From an uncultured Roseburia sp. (GTDB lineage Bacteria; Bacillota; Clostridia; Lachnospirales; Lachnospiraceae), in assembly GCA_930989305.1 (NCBI GenBank), contig CAKNLF010000005.1:1-42112 (forward strand): a stretch of DNA of 42,112 nucleotides. Direction: 5' to 3'. Made by a program: the position numbers and the translations under genes. Below are positions 8,165 through 15,423 of the stretch, in pieces; the stretch's first letter is position 1, and each line of letters begins with the position of its first letter. Under the pieces are notes generated by a model. The model searched no databases. It saw only the letters and a program-made list of their open reading frames with translations, and was not told the origin of the DNA.

Positions 8165-9859
8165 ATGCTGGGTTATATCTGTAAATATACTCCTGTGGAA
8201 ATTTTTGAGGCCATGGATACAGAAATTGTAAGAATCGAACCTTCCGCCGTCAGTTTCACTCAGGCAGATACACTGATGCACTCCAACATCTGTTCCTTTG
8301 CCAAAGGAGTGCTGGAAACTTTTGGAGAAACGGACTATGAAGGGCTTGTGTTTACTACCTGCTGCGACAGCATGCGGCGTCTGTATGATGTTTTGAAACG
8401 CCGGTTCCCGGAAAAATTTTTTTATATGCTGGATCTGCCCAGAAAGGTAAATGAATTTGCCGCTTCTTTGTACGAAAAACAGATTCGTGATATGGCAATG
8501 GCTTACGCAGACTTTTCCGGTAAAACCTTCCATGAAGAAAAACTTCTGGAAATATGCAGACGGAAAGCCGAAAGCAGCCGCCTGCGCCAATCCCCCGCCA
8601 AAGAGCCTTCTCTGCGTATCGGTCTGGCAGGCGCCCGGCCGGGCAGAGAACTGAAAAATATGCTGGAAGATCTCAATGTTGAGATCCTGTTCGATCTGAC
8701 ATGCACCGGGCTTGCCCGAAACTTCTCCCCTGACAGCACGCAGCCCCTGGGCAGTTATTCCTACGCCCTGCTGAACCAGATCCCCTGTATGCGCATGATG
8801 AAAGCGTCAAACCGCATAAAATTTATTGACGGATTCCGGGACAGGCTGGACGGCATTATCTACCATACGATCAAATTCTGCGATATTTATTCTTATGAAT
8901 ACGAATATCTGAAAAACGAAAAAGATATTCCCATAGTGCTTGTGGAAACAGATACCACCCCTCAGTGTCAGGGGCAGATCCGCACCCGGATCGAAGCATT
9001 TATTGAATCCTTAAAAATCAGCCGGGGAATCGCCCGGCAGAAACCGGACACAGGTACAAGCAGACAGGAGGACAGACCCATGTACGTACTTGGCATAGAC
9101 AGCGGCTCAACTTCTACCAATGCCGTAATATTGGACAACAATAAAAAGATCTTGGCTTCTTCGGTAATCCGTACCGGAGCCAAAAGCGCGGACAGCGCCC
9201 AGCGGGCACTGGAACTGACACTGGAACAGGCGGGGCTGAAACGCGAAGATCTGTCCCGTATTATTTCCACCGGCTACGGCCGGGTCAGTATCCCCTTTGC
9301 CCAGCGGAATGTAACCGAAATCAGCTGCCACGCCAGAGGCGCTCATTTTCTGAATCCGGATGTCCGCACGATCCTGGATATCGGCGGCCAGGATTCCAAG
9401 GCCATACGCATAAACGATAAAGGAGAGGTCACAGATTTTGTCATGAATGACAAATGCGCCGCCGGAACCGGACGTTTTCTGGAAATGATGGCAAGGACAT
9501 TGGAAATTTCCACCGAAGAACTGGGACCTGTGTCCCTCCAGTGGAAAGAGGATATTGACATCAGCAGCATGTGTTCTGTTTTCGCGGAATCCGAGGTAAT
9601 CTCCCTGATCGCTCAAAACAAAGAAAAAGCGGACATTATCCACGGGCTGCACAAAGCCATTGCCGGGAAAGCCGTCTCTCTTCTGAAACGCGTCAGTCCG
9701 GAAAGCCGGTACATGATGACCGGAGGCGTTGCGAAAAACGCCGGCGTAGTAGCCGTACTGGAAGAAAAACTCGGTGAAAAACTCTTTATTTACCAGGAGC
9801 CCGAGATCATAGGCGCCCTTGGGGCCGCCCTTTACGGACTGGAAGATATGAAAAACTAG
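8165..9859 (+). CDS. Second dehydratase-family subunit fused to a BadF/HgdC-type ATPase activator
   Basis: This 564-aa protein has two parts. Residues 1-285 are a short HgdB-like subunit that opens with the core motif GYICKYTPVEIFEAM. It has cysteines C43 (NICSFAKG), C66-C67 (TTCCDSMRRLYDV) and C239 (KFCDIYSY). Residues 306-564 are a full activator ATPase: phosphate-binding GIDSGSTSTNAV, DIGGQDSKAI, and the cysteines that hold the inter-subunit [4Fe-4S] cluster in HgdC-type proteins, C431 (NDKCAAGTGRF) and C470 (SSMCSVFAESEV). The linker DNA contains AGGAGG (9066-9071) spaced 8 nt before the in-frame ATG at 9080. The activator may therefore also be made alone (259 aa, the normal family length). 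The main start has AAAGGAGGA. Confidence 0.88.
   Translation: MLGYICKYTPVEIFEAMDTEIVRIEPSAVSFTQADTLMHSNICSFAKGVLETFGETDYEGLVFTTCCDSMRRLYDVLKRRFPEKFFYMLDLPRKVNEFAASLYEKQIRDMAMAYADFSGKTFHEEKLLEICRRKAESSRLRQSPAKEPSLRIGLAGARPGRELKNMLEDLNVEILFDLTCTGLARNFSPDSTQPLGSYSYALLNQIPCMRMMKASNRIKFIDGFRDRLDGIIYHTIKFCDIYSYEYEYLKNEKDIPIVLVETDTTPQCQGQIRTRIEAFIESLKISRGIARQKPDTGTSRQEDRPMYVLGIDSGSTSTNAVILDNNKKILASSVIRTGAKSADSAQRALELTLEQAGLKREDLSRIISTGYGRVSIPFAQRNVTEISCHARGAHFLNPDVRTILDIGGQDSKAIRINDKGEVTDFVMNDKCAAGTGRFLEMMARTLEISTEELGPVSLQWKEDIDISSMCSVFAESEVISLIAQNKEKADIIHGLHKAIAGKAVSLLKRVSPESRYMMTGGVAKNAGVVAVLEEKLGEKLFIYQEPEIIGALGAALYGLEDMKN
9066..9082 (+). promoter_or_regulatory. Internal ribosome binding site and start codon inside the fusion gene
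   Basis: AGGAGG at 9066-9071, then 8 nt, then ATG at 9080, in frame with the long gene. The site falls exactly at the domain junction, before MYVLGIDSGS, the usual N-terminus of free-standing activators. Confidence 0.65.
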
Positions 9860-9887
9860 AAAAACCGCGGCCCACCCCGCGGTTTTT
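9860..9887. terminator. Bidirectional terminator between convergent genes
   Basis: AAAAACCGCGG (9860-9870), 6-nt loop, CCGCGGTTTTT (9877-9887). The stem is GC-rich with T-tracts on both strands. Confidence 0.9.
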
Positions 9888-9902
9888 CTTCATTTTCTTA
9901 AT

Positions 9903-10511
9903 TTAATACATAGCCATCTGCGCAAGAATATCTACCGTACCGTCAATTCCGTGATAGCTGCTGTTGATGCACACATCGTAGCTTTCCATAGCGCCCCACT
10001 GTTTCATGGTATAAAAGTTATAATAAGCGGCACGCTTCTTATCAGTCTGAGTAATCAGTTTTTTCGCCTTGTCCTCCGGCAGATTTTCCCGCTCCATGAT
10101 CGTACGGATCCTGTCCTCCATAGGCGCGTAAATAAATACTTTCAGGCAATTTTCCTGATTTTTCACAAAATAATCCGCCCCTCTTCCTATGATGATACAG
10201 GGTCCCTCTTTTTCTATTTTCCAGATTGCTTTCATAGATGCGTTGATCGCTCTGTTTTCCACGCTTTCATCAATCCCGGCGCTCATCATGCCGAAGGCAT
10301 AAGGATCTGTCGCCGCGGTAAAAAGAAGGCTTCTTGGTTTTTCATCATATGTTTTTATCACTGCTTCTGACAGCCCGCTTTCTCTCGCTGCACGCTCCAG
10401 AAGTTCTTTGTCATATACCGGTATCTCCAGTTTTTCAGCCAGCTTGATTCCCACTTCTCTTCCGCCGCTTCCAAACTGACGGCCTATTGTAATGATCCGT
10501 TCTGTCTTCAT
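9903..10511 (-). CDS. Cytidylate kinase-like family protein
   Basis: This 202-aa protein has the N-terminal P-loop TIGRQFGSGGREVG (about 8-21), followed by KLEIPVYDKELLERAA and a central IIGRGADYF. This pattern marks the cytidylate-kinase-like family common in Clostridia and distinct from the housekeeping Cmk, so a phosphotransfer role is likely but the substrate is not certain. The start at 10511 is preferred over 10565 because GAGGAGGGG precedes it at good spacing. It is convergent with the dehydratase operon and has a promoter at 10604-10609. Confidence 0.88.
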   Translation of the reverse strand: MKTERIITIGRQFGSGGREVGIKLAEKLEIPVYDKELLERAARESGLSEAVIKTYDEKPRSLLFTAATDPYAFGMMSAGIDESVENRAINASMKAIWKIEKEGPCIIIGRGADYFVKNQENCLKVFIYAPMEDRIRTIMERENLPEDKAKKLITQTDKKRAAYYNFYTMKQWGAMESYDVCINSSYHGIDGTVDILAQMAMY

Positions 10512-10603
10512 ATAAAACCCCTCCTCGAATCCAAAACATTTGCCGATATTTTTTAACACCGGCATTCAGGCTGCTGTTGCGCGCCTGTGTCTATGTATTA
10601 ATT

Positions 10604-10609
10604 ATTATA
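10604..10609 (-). promoter_or_regulatory. -10 element for the cytidylate kinase-like gene
   Basis: ATGGTATAAT on the minus strand is an extended -10 (TATAAT is the complement of 10604-10609). The -35 region (TTTTAC, 17 bp upstream) is poor, as often with an extended -10. Confidence 0.45.
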
Positions 10610-10659
10610 CCATACTTTCCTGTCTGGTAAAACATTTTATTCCCGGTTCTATCCGCCCT

Positions 10660-11145
10660 CTACAGCTCGATTTCTATTTTCCGGCCGGTATGCTCATAAT
10701 GGATCATTTTTACTCCCGCAGATCTGAGCATCCGTTTGGATGCGATCACAGAAGCTGTATTTTCATATTTATCCTCCGCGTACACAATCGTCTTGATCCC
10801 GCTTTGGATGATCGCCTTGGCGCATTCGTTGCAGGGGAACAGGGATACATAGATCTTGGCGCCGTCCAGACTGCCGCCCCGGTAATTTAATATGGCGTTC
10901 AGCTCGCTGTGGGTAGTGTAAAAATACTTATTTTCCAGCGGGTCTCCCTCTCTTGCCCATGGAAATTCATCGTCCGAGCATCCGATGGGAAATCCGTTGT
11001 ATCCCATAGATAAGATCTTATTATCCTGACTTACAATACACGCGCCCACCTGGGTATTGGGGTCTTTAGACCGCATGGCGGACAACTTGGCCACTCCCAT
11101 AAAATATTCATCCCAGGAAATATAATCTTTCCGTTTATCGCTCAT
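10660..11145 (-). CDS. Deoxycytidylate (dCMP) deaminase
   Basis: This 161-aa cytoplasmic enzyme has the zinc cytidine/deoxycytidylate deaminase signature: H79 with catalytic E81 (THSELNAIL) and C105/C108 (FPCNEC). The N-terminal DPNTQVGACIV is also typical. It converts dCMP to dUMP and so feeds dTMP synthesis; the family includes ComEB. The start overlaps the end of the phosphatase-like gene by 11 bp, so it is translationally linked as the last gene of the tsaC operon. Confidence 0.94.
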   Translation of the reverse strand: MSDKRKDYISWDEYFMGVAKLSAMRSKDPNTQVGACIVSQDNKILSMGYNGFPIGCSDDEFPWAREGDPLENKYFYTTHSELNAILNYRGGSLDGAKIYVSLFPCNECAKAIIQSGIKTIVYAEDKYENTASVIASKRMLRSAGVKMIHYEHTGRKIEIEL

Positions 11146-11629
11146 CTCTACTCACCTTACCCTTTTCCTCTTCAAAAAAACTGCCGTCATTCAACACAGC
11201 CGCCAGCTTTCTGATCGTCCGGACCAGAGTTTCAAAGCAGATCCCGTAGGTAACCAGCTCGCCCCCGTAGGGATCCATAATCTCCAGTTCATCTCCGGTT
11301 ACATCTGTCAGCACATAGACATTCACCGCATCCGGAAACATAGTAAACAGCTTGTCCCTGATATTACTGTCCATCGCCAGGATCAGCGTATTTTCCGCGA
11401 AGTCTTCCTCCAGCAGCTGCTGGGTCATATAGTTTTCCAGCTTGATGCCATTACCGATCATTACTGCTTCCGCTTTCTGGTTTAACGGCTCCGGAAACAG
11501 CACAACGATGCCTCTGGCCTCGATCTGAGCCGGATGATCCAGCTTCTGCTCTTTCAGCAGTTCCATTGCCATAGGCGCCCGGCAATTTCCGCTTTTTGCC
11601 ACAAATATAATTTTGTCAAATTTTTTCAT
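11135..11629 (-). CDS. Low-molecular-weight protein tyrosine phosphatase homologue lacking the catalytic cysteine
   Basis: This 164-aa protein has the family fold markers: an N-terminal strand FDKIIFV, a P-loop region ending in CRAPMAMELL, and a C-terminal acid loop MDPYGG. Active family members have V-C-x5-R-S; here the loop reads V10-A-K-S-G-N-C-R17-A. The nucleophile position is Ala11 (codon GCA) and the Ser after Arg is Ala. The remaining C16 is at the second loop cysteine position. It is therefore probably a non-catalytic or altered homologue. In Bacillus the same neighbourhood (after sua5/ywlC) holds YwlE, a protein-arginine phosphatase. It lies 11 bp downstream of tsaC. Confidence 0.85.
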   Translation of the reverse strand: MKKFDKIIFVAKSGNCRAPMAMELLKEQKLDHPAQIEARGIVVLFPEPLNQKAEAVMIGNGIKLENYMTQQLLEEDFAENTLILAMDSNIRDKLFTMFPDAVNVYVLTDVTGDELEIMDPYGGELVTYGICFETLVRTIRKLAAVLNDGSFFEEEKGKVSRDER

Positions 11630-11640
11630 ATGGTCCCCCG

Positions 11641-12690
11641 CTACACTTCTATTACATGATGTCCCGCCGCTTTCAGGAGCCGATTCATAATGGCCTGCCC
11701 GATCCGGGGCGTCTGAAAACTTTCTGAATAGATACAGTCTGTTCCCAGTTCGTCAAATTCTCTGAGGATACCGTAAAGATGGCGTCCGATAGCGTCCTCG
11801 TCCATACGGCTGCCAATACTTTTGACACATGCGCCAATGTAGGCGTCCGCCGTCTCGTCTGTAGCTATCACGCCCACCTTTTTCCCTTGCCTGGTCTGCT
11901 CATTTGTCAGACGGTTGATCTCTTTGATCACCTTTTCGCTTTTCCCGCTGATGATCGTCAGATCTGCCTTGGGGGCATAATGCCGATACTTCATCCCCGG
12001 CGCTTTTGGGCGGACGCCCGGACCGGCTTCCCCAAGACCCGGATCGTCTTTTACCTGGCCGATCACTTCTTCCAGCATTTTTTTCGTTATATAGCCGGGC
12101 CTGAGGATCATCGGCGTATCCTCGCTGAGATCCACGATCGTAGACTCCAGTCCGATGCCTACCGGACCTCCGTCCAGGATCATTGGAATCTTCCCGTTCA
12201 AATCTTCATATACATGTTCCGCCAATGTAGGACTTGGTCTTCCCGATGTATTCGCGCTGGGCGCGGCGATAAAACCGCCGCTTTCCCGGATCAGCGCCAG
12301 CGCTGCCGGATGTGAAGGCATACGCACCGCCACCGTTTCCAGTCCCCCTGTAGTCTCGTAAGGAACTGCGCCGCTCTTTTCCATGATCATCGTCAATGGC
12401 CCCGGCCAGAATTTTTCCGCCAGCTTCACCGCCTTTTCCGGCACCTGCTTTACGATCTTTTCCAGATCTTTCATATCCGCTATATGTATGATCAGCGGAT
12501 TATCCGAAGGGCGTCCTTTGGCCGCGTATATTTTCCTGGAGGCCTGGGCCTGGAGGGCGTCCGCCCCCAGCCCGTATACGGTTTCCGTAGGGAAAGCCAC
12601 CAGCTCTCCCTTTCGTATCAATTCGCCGGCTTCTTTTATTACAGCCGGATCTATATTGTCTCTGTTTATTTTCTTAATTAAAGTTTCCAT
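11641..12690 (-). CDS. tsaC: L-threonylcarbamoyladenylate synthase (Sua5/YwlC/TsaC type)
   Basis: This 349-aa protein is the long (Sua5/YwlC) form: an N-terminal YrdC domain with VAFPTETVYGLGADAL (31-46), KGRPSDNPLI, PGPLTMI and SANTSGRPSPT, then a C-terminal Sua5 domain from about residue 230. It makes threonylcarbamoyl-AMP for the t6A37 modification of tRNAs that read ANN codons. An open frame extends upstream to a TTG at 12873, but METLIKKINRDNID at 12690 matches the family N-terminus. A TATAAT lies only 7 nt before this ATG with no ribosome site, so the mRNA may be leaderless. It is first in an operon with the phosphatase-like and dCMP deaminase genes. Confidence 0.94.
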   Translation of the reverse strand: METLIKKINRDNIDPAVIKEAGELIRKGELVAFPTETVYGLGADALQAQASRKIYAAKGRPSDNPLIIHIADMKDLEKIVKQVPEKAVKLAEKFWPGPLTMIMEKSGAVPYETTGGLETVAVRMPSHPAALALIRESGGFIAAPSANTSGRPSPTLAEHVYEDLNGKIPMILDGGPVGIGLESTIVDLSEDTPMILRPGYITKKMLEEVIGQVKDDPGLGEAGPGVRPKAPGMKYRHYAPKADLTIISGKSEKVIKEINRLTNEQTRQGKKVGVIATDETADAYIGACVKSIGSRMDEDAIGRHLYGILREFDELGTDCIYSESFQTPRIGQAIMNRLLKAAGHHVIEV

Positions 12691-12697
12691 AAATTTA

Positions 12698-12703
12698 ATT
12701 ATA
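12698..12703 (-). promoter_or_regulatory. -10 element abutting the tsaC start codon
   Basis: TATAAT is the complement of 12698-12703, and 7 nt separate it from the ATG at 12690. TTCACA lies 15 bp further upstream as a possible short-spaced -35. No Shine-Dalgarno can fit in this transcript. Confidence 0.55.
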
Positions 12704-12788
12704 ACATAGTTTATATCCTGTGAACATCTTTTGTTTTCCACAAATATCCATATTTTCCTCCTCTTCTCCGGTATTTTTCTTCTGCTTC

Positions 12789-12817
12789 TTGCCATACCGC
12801 TTTGGTTATGGGATAAT
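12789..12817 (+). promoter_or_regulatory. Promoter for the BMP-fusion/metallophosphoesterase operon
   Basis: TTGCCA (12789-12794), 17 bp, GATAAT (12812-12817). The RNA would start near 12824. Confidence 0.6.
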
Positions 12818-12843
12818 TTAGACGATACAGGCATATAAATAAA

Positions 12844-12866
12844 ATCTGCGGTATTGTGCCGCAGAT
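12844..12866 (+). promoter_or_regulatory. Leader hairpin or operator upstream of the BMP-fusion gene
   Basis: ATCTGCGG - 7 nt - CCGCAGAT is a perfect 8-bp inverted repeat in the 5' leader, ending 10 bp before the ribosome site. It has no T-tract, so it is not a terminator. Confidence 0.5.
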
Positions 12867-12892
12867 ATGACATATCAGAAAGGATGATTGTT

Positions 12893-14830
12893 ATGAATTA
12901 TGATAATTACCGCAGCGCGCAGAAACTGGGCAAAAAAGCTGTTCAGACCAGCGTCAGCGAAGGACATCCTGAAACCCTGCCTGCTCTGGACGATATTCTT
13001 CAGCATGCAGAAATCCAGGCGGAAGTCCCCCTGGGTCTTGTAGATATTCCCGCGGATCTTATTGTGGGCACACGTACAGCGGGCAGATCCTCCGCTTTCG
13101 CCCCCAACTTCATGCCGATTCTGGATGAACGTTCCGAATTTGCCGCCAAATGGATTTATTTATATGATTCTCATTTAAGCGAAGGTATACGGGAACCGGT
13201 AACTGCCTACGAATATCTGAACCGGTATTATGTACAGGAGGGGAACAAACGGGTCAGCGTCCTGAAGTTCTGCGGAGCCGCCACCATTCCCGGATATGTG
13301 ACCCGGCTGATCCCGGTACGGAGCAATGATCCGGAAATCCAGAATTATTACGAATTCCTTGATTTTTATAATGTATCCAACATTAACTATCTGATCTTTT
13401 CCAAACCGGGCAGATACCAGCGTCTCTACAGTTTGATTGGGAAACGTCAGCACGAGCGCTGGAGCGATGAAGACAGGATCAATTTCCGTTCTGTATTCAG
13501 CCGTTTCCGCTCTGCCTATGAAGAACTAGGCGGTACGGAGCTGCACAACATTACTTCAGGAGACGCCCTCCTTGTATATATTGATGTCTTCGGCTATCAG
13601 CAGACCACCTCTGAAACACCTGCGCAGATTGAAAAAAATCTGGAAAAGATATGGGAGGAAATCCTTCTGCTGGAAAACAACCAGGAAGTGGATGTTAAAC
13701 TGGATCCCGCCGCAGTGCCGGAACCACGGAAGAAATTATTCAACCGGCTGCTTGCTCCCTCCGAGGAAAGCAAACATTATACCATCGGCTTTATCCATGC
13801 CAAGACAGCGGAAACTTCCAGCTGGACCTATGGCCACGAACTGGGCAGGCTCTATCTCCACGATGAATTCCATGACCGGCTGGAGACCAAAGCCTATGAC
13901 AACGTAACATCCAACACCGCCCTGGAGACCATAGAAAAAGCCATCCGCGACGGCTGTCAGATCATCTTTACTACCACTCCGGAATTTCAGGAAGCAAGCC
14001 TGAAAGCGGCGATCAACCATCCGGAAGTGAAGATACTGAACTGCTCCCTGAACGCTTCTCACAAATATATCCGCACCTATTACGGCAGGATGTATGAAGC
14101 GAAATTCCTGACAGGGGTTCTTGCAGGCACTATGACCGACACTGATAAGATCGGCTACATCGCGGATTATCCTATTTACGGCATGACCGCTAATATCAAC
14201 GCCTTTGCTCTCGGCGTCAAAATGGTCAATCCGGACGCAAAAGTTTATCTGGAATGGTCTACTGCCCGCAAAAATCAGAACATCAATCTTACCGACTATT
14301 TTATGGGAATCGGAGCAAATTACATTTCCAATCAGGATATGATCATACCCAACCGTGCTTCCCGGCAATTCGGTCTGTACCGGGTCACCGGAGAGCTTCC
14401 GGTAAACCTGGCATGCCCGGTATGGCACTGGGGAAAATATTACGAACGCATAATCCGCAGTATCAAAAACGGCGTCTGGAATCAGGAGGGAAAAACTGAT
14501 GTGGAAAAAGCACTGAATTACTGGTGGGGCATGTCCGCCGGAGTGATTGATATCATCTGGTCACCTGCTATCCCCTCCGGCACAAAACAGCTGCTGGAGA
14601 TCCTTCGCCAGGCAATCTGCAACTGCAGCTTTTCTCCGTTTTCCGGAGTGATCTGTTCTCAGACCGGTATTATCCAACAAAATGAAAACGCCAGTCTGGC
14701 TCCAAAAGATATTATTACCATGAATTGGCTGTCTGATAACATTGTCGGACAGATCCCCACGCTGGATGAACTCAAAGACGAGTCACGCAAAGTGGTGGAA
14801 CTCGAAGGTACAAACAAGGAGGAAGTTTAG
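12893..14830 (+). CDS. Cytosolic ParB-like / BMP (PnrA-like) substrate-binding fusion protein
   Basis: This 645-aa protein starts at 12893 (AGAAAGGA, 8 nt spacing). It has no signal peptide or lipobox, unlike ordinary BMP lipoproteins. The N-terminal third includes VPLGLVDIPADLIVGTRTAG and a ParB/Srx-like stretch with REPVTAYEYLNRYYVQEGNKRVSVLK (about 100-125). The BMP/PnrA-like periplasmic-binding fold begins near residue 300 (YTIGFIHAK, IIFTTTPEF, GRMYEAKFLTGVLAG, KIGYIADYPIYG). BMP domains of known lipoproteins bind purine nucleosides. In the cytoplasm this one may sense a nucleoside or nucleotide. No transporter genes are adjacent; a metallophosphoesterase gene follows after 2 bp, so the two are surely co-translated. 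Confidence 0.82.
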   Translation: MNYDNYRSAQKLGKKAVQTSVSEGHPETLPALDDILQHAEIQAEVPLGLVDIPADLIVGTRTAGRSSAFAPNFMPILDERSEFAAKWIYLYDSHLSEGIREPVTAYEYLNRYYVQEGNKRVSVLKFCGAATIPGYVTRLIPVRSNDPEIQNYYEFLDFYNVSNINYLIFSKPGRYQRLYSLIGKRQHERWSDEDRINFRSVFSRFRSAYEELGGTELHNITSGDALLVYIDVFGYQQTTSETPAQIEKNLEKIWEEILLLENNQEVDVKLDPAAVPEPRKKLFNRLLAPSEESKHYTIGFIHAKTAETSSWTYGHELGRLYLHDEFHDRLETKAYDNVTSNTALETIEKAIRDGCQIIFTTTPEFQEASLKAAINHPEVKILNCSLNASHKYIRTYYGRMYEAKFLTGVLAGTMTDTDKIGYIADYPIYGMTANINAFALGVKMVNPDAKVYLEWSTARKNQNINLTDYFMGIGANYISNQDMIIPNRASRQFGLYRVTGELPVNLACPVWHWGKYYERIIRSIKNGVWNQEGKTDVEKALNYWWGMSAGVIDIIWSPAIPSGTKQLLEILRQAICNCSFSPFSGVICSQTGIIQQNENASLAPKDIITMNWLSDNIVGQIPTLDELKDESRKVVELEGTNKEEV

Positions 14831-14832
14831 TC

Positions 14833-15423
14833 ATGAATATTATGGCGGTTTCCGATACGGAATCCAAAGCCCTGTGGGACCACTATAACGCCAATCCCAT
14901 TACTGATATTGATCTGATCCTGTCCTGCGGAGATCTGGACGCGGATTATCTTTCTTTTCTGGTTACCTGTACGAATCTTCCTCTTCTGTATGTACACGGC
15001 AACCACGATGAACACTACGACAAAAAGCCGCCGGAAGGATGTATCTGCATTGACGACAAAATCTATGTTCATAATGGGATCCGCATCCTTGGTCTCGGGG
15101 GCTCCATTAAGTACCGGGACGGGCGTTACATGTATACGGAAAAAAACATGAGGCGCCGGATCCGCCGGCTTGCCTTTCAGCTGCACAAATACGGCGGATT
15201 TGACATCCTTCTCACCCATTCGCCTGCTCTGGATCTGGGAGACTGGGATTCTCCCGCCCACCGGGGATTTCTGTGCTTTGCGGAACTGATGAGCAGATAC
15301 TCTCCCAAATATATGGTACACGGACATGTGCATATGAACTACGGCGCCCATATTCCCAGGATTTTGCAGTACGAAAACACCCAGATCATCAACGCCTATG
15401 AGCGTTACAGCTGGACTTACTGA
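14833..15423 (+). CDS. Metallophosphoesterase family protein
   Basis: This 196-aa cytoplasmic phosphoesterase has the calcineurin-like motifs in order: SDTES (7-11, where DxH is usual), SCGDLDADY (31-39), GNHDE (56-60), THSPALDLGD and HGHVHMNYG. It begins 2 bp after the BMP-fusion gene, with AAGGAGGAAG inside that gene's end as ribosome site. The coupling suggests that the BMP domain and the esterase act on the same or related nucleotides, which is inference. Its last 7 bp overlap the end of the convergent cwlD. Confidence 0.9.
   Translation: MNIMAVSDTESKALWDHYNANPITDIDLILSCGDLDADYLSFLVTCTNLPLLYVHGNHDEHYDKKPPEGCICIDDKIYVHNGIRILGLGGSIKYRDGRYMYTEKNMRRRIRRLAFQLHKYGGFDILLTHSPALDLGDWDSPAHRGFLCFAELMSRYSPKYMVHGHVHMNYGAHIPRILQYENTQIINAYERYSWTY

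Noticed and set aside
11641-12873. Longer form of TsaC starting at a TTG at 12873
   Set aside because: The extra 61 residues do not belong to the family, and the region carries the -10 element for the shorter form.
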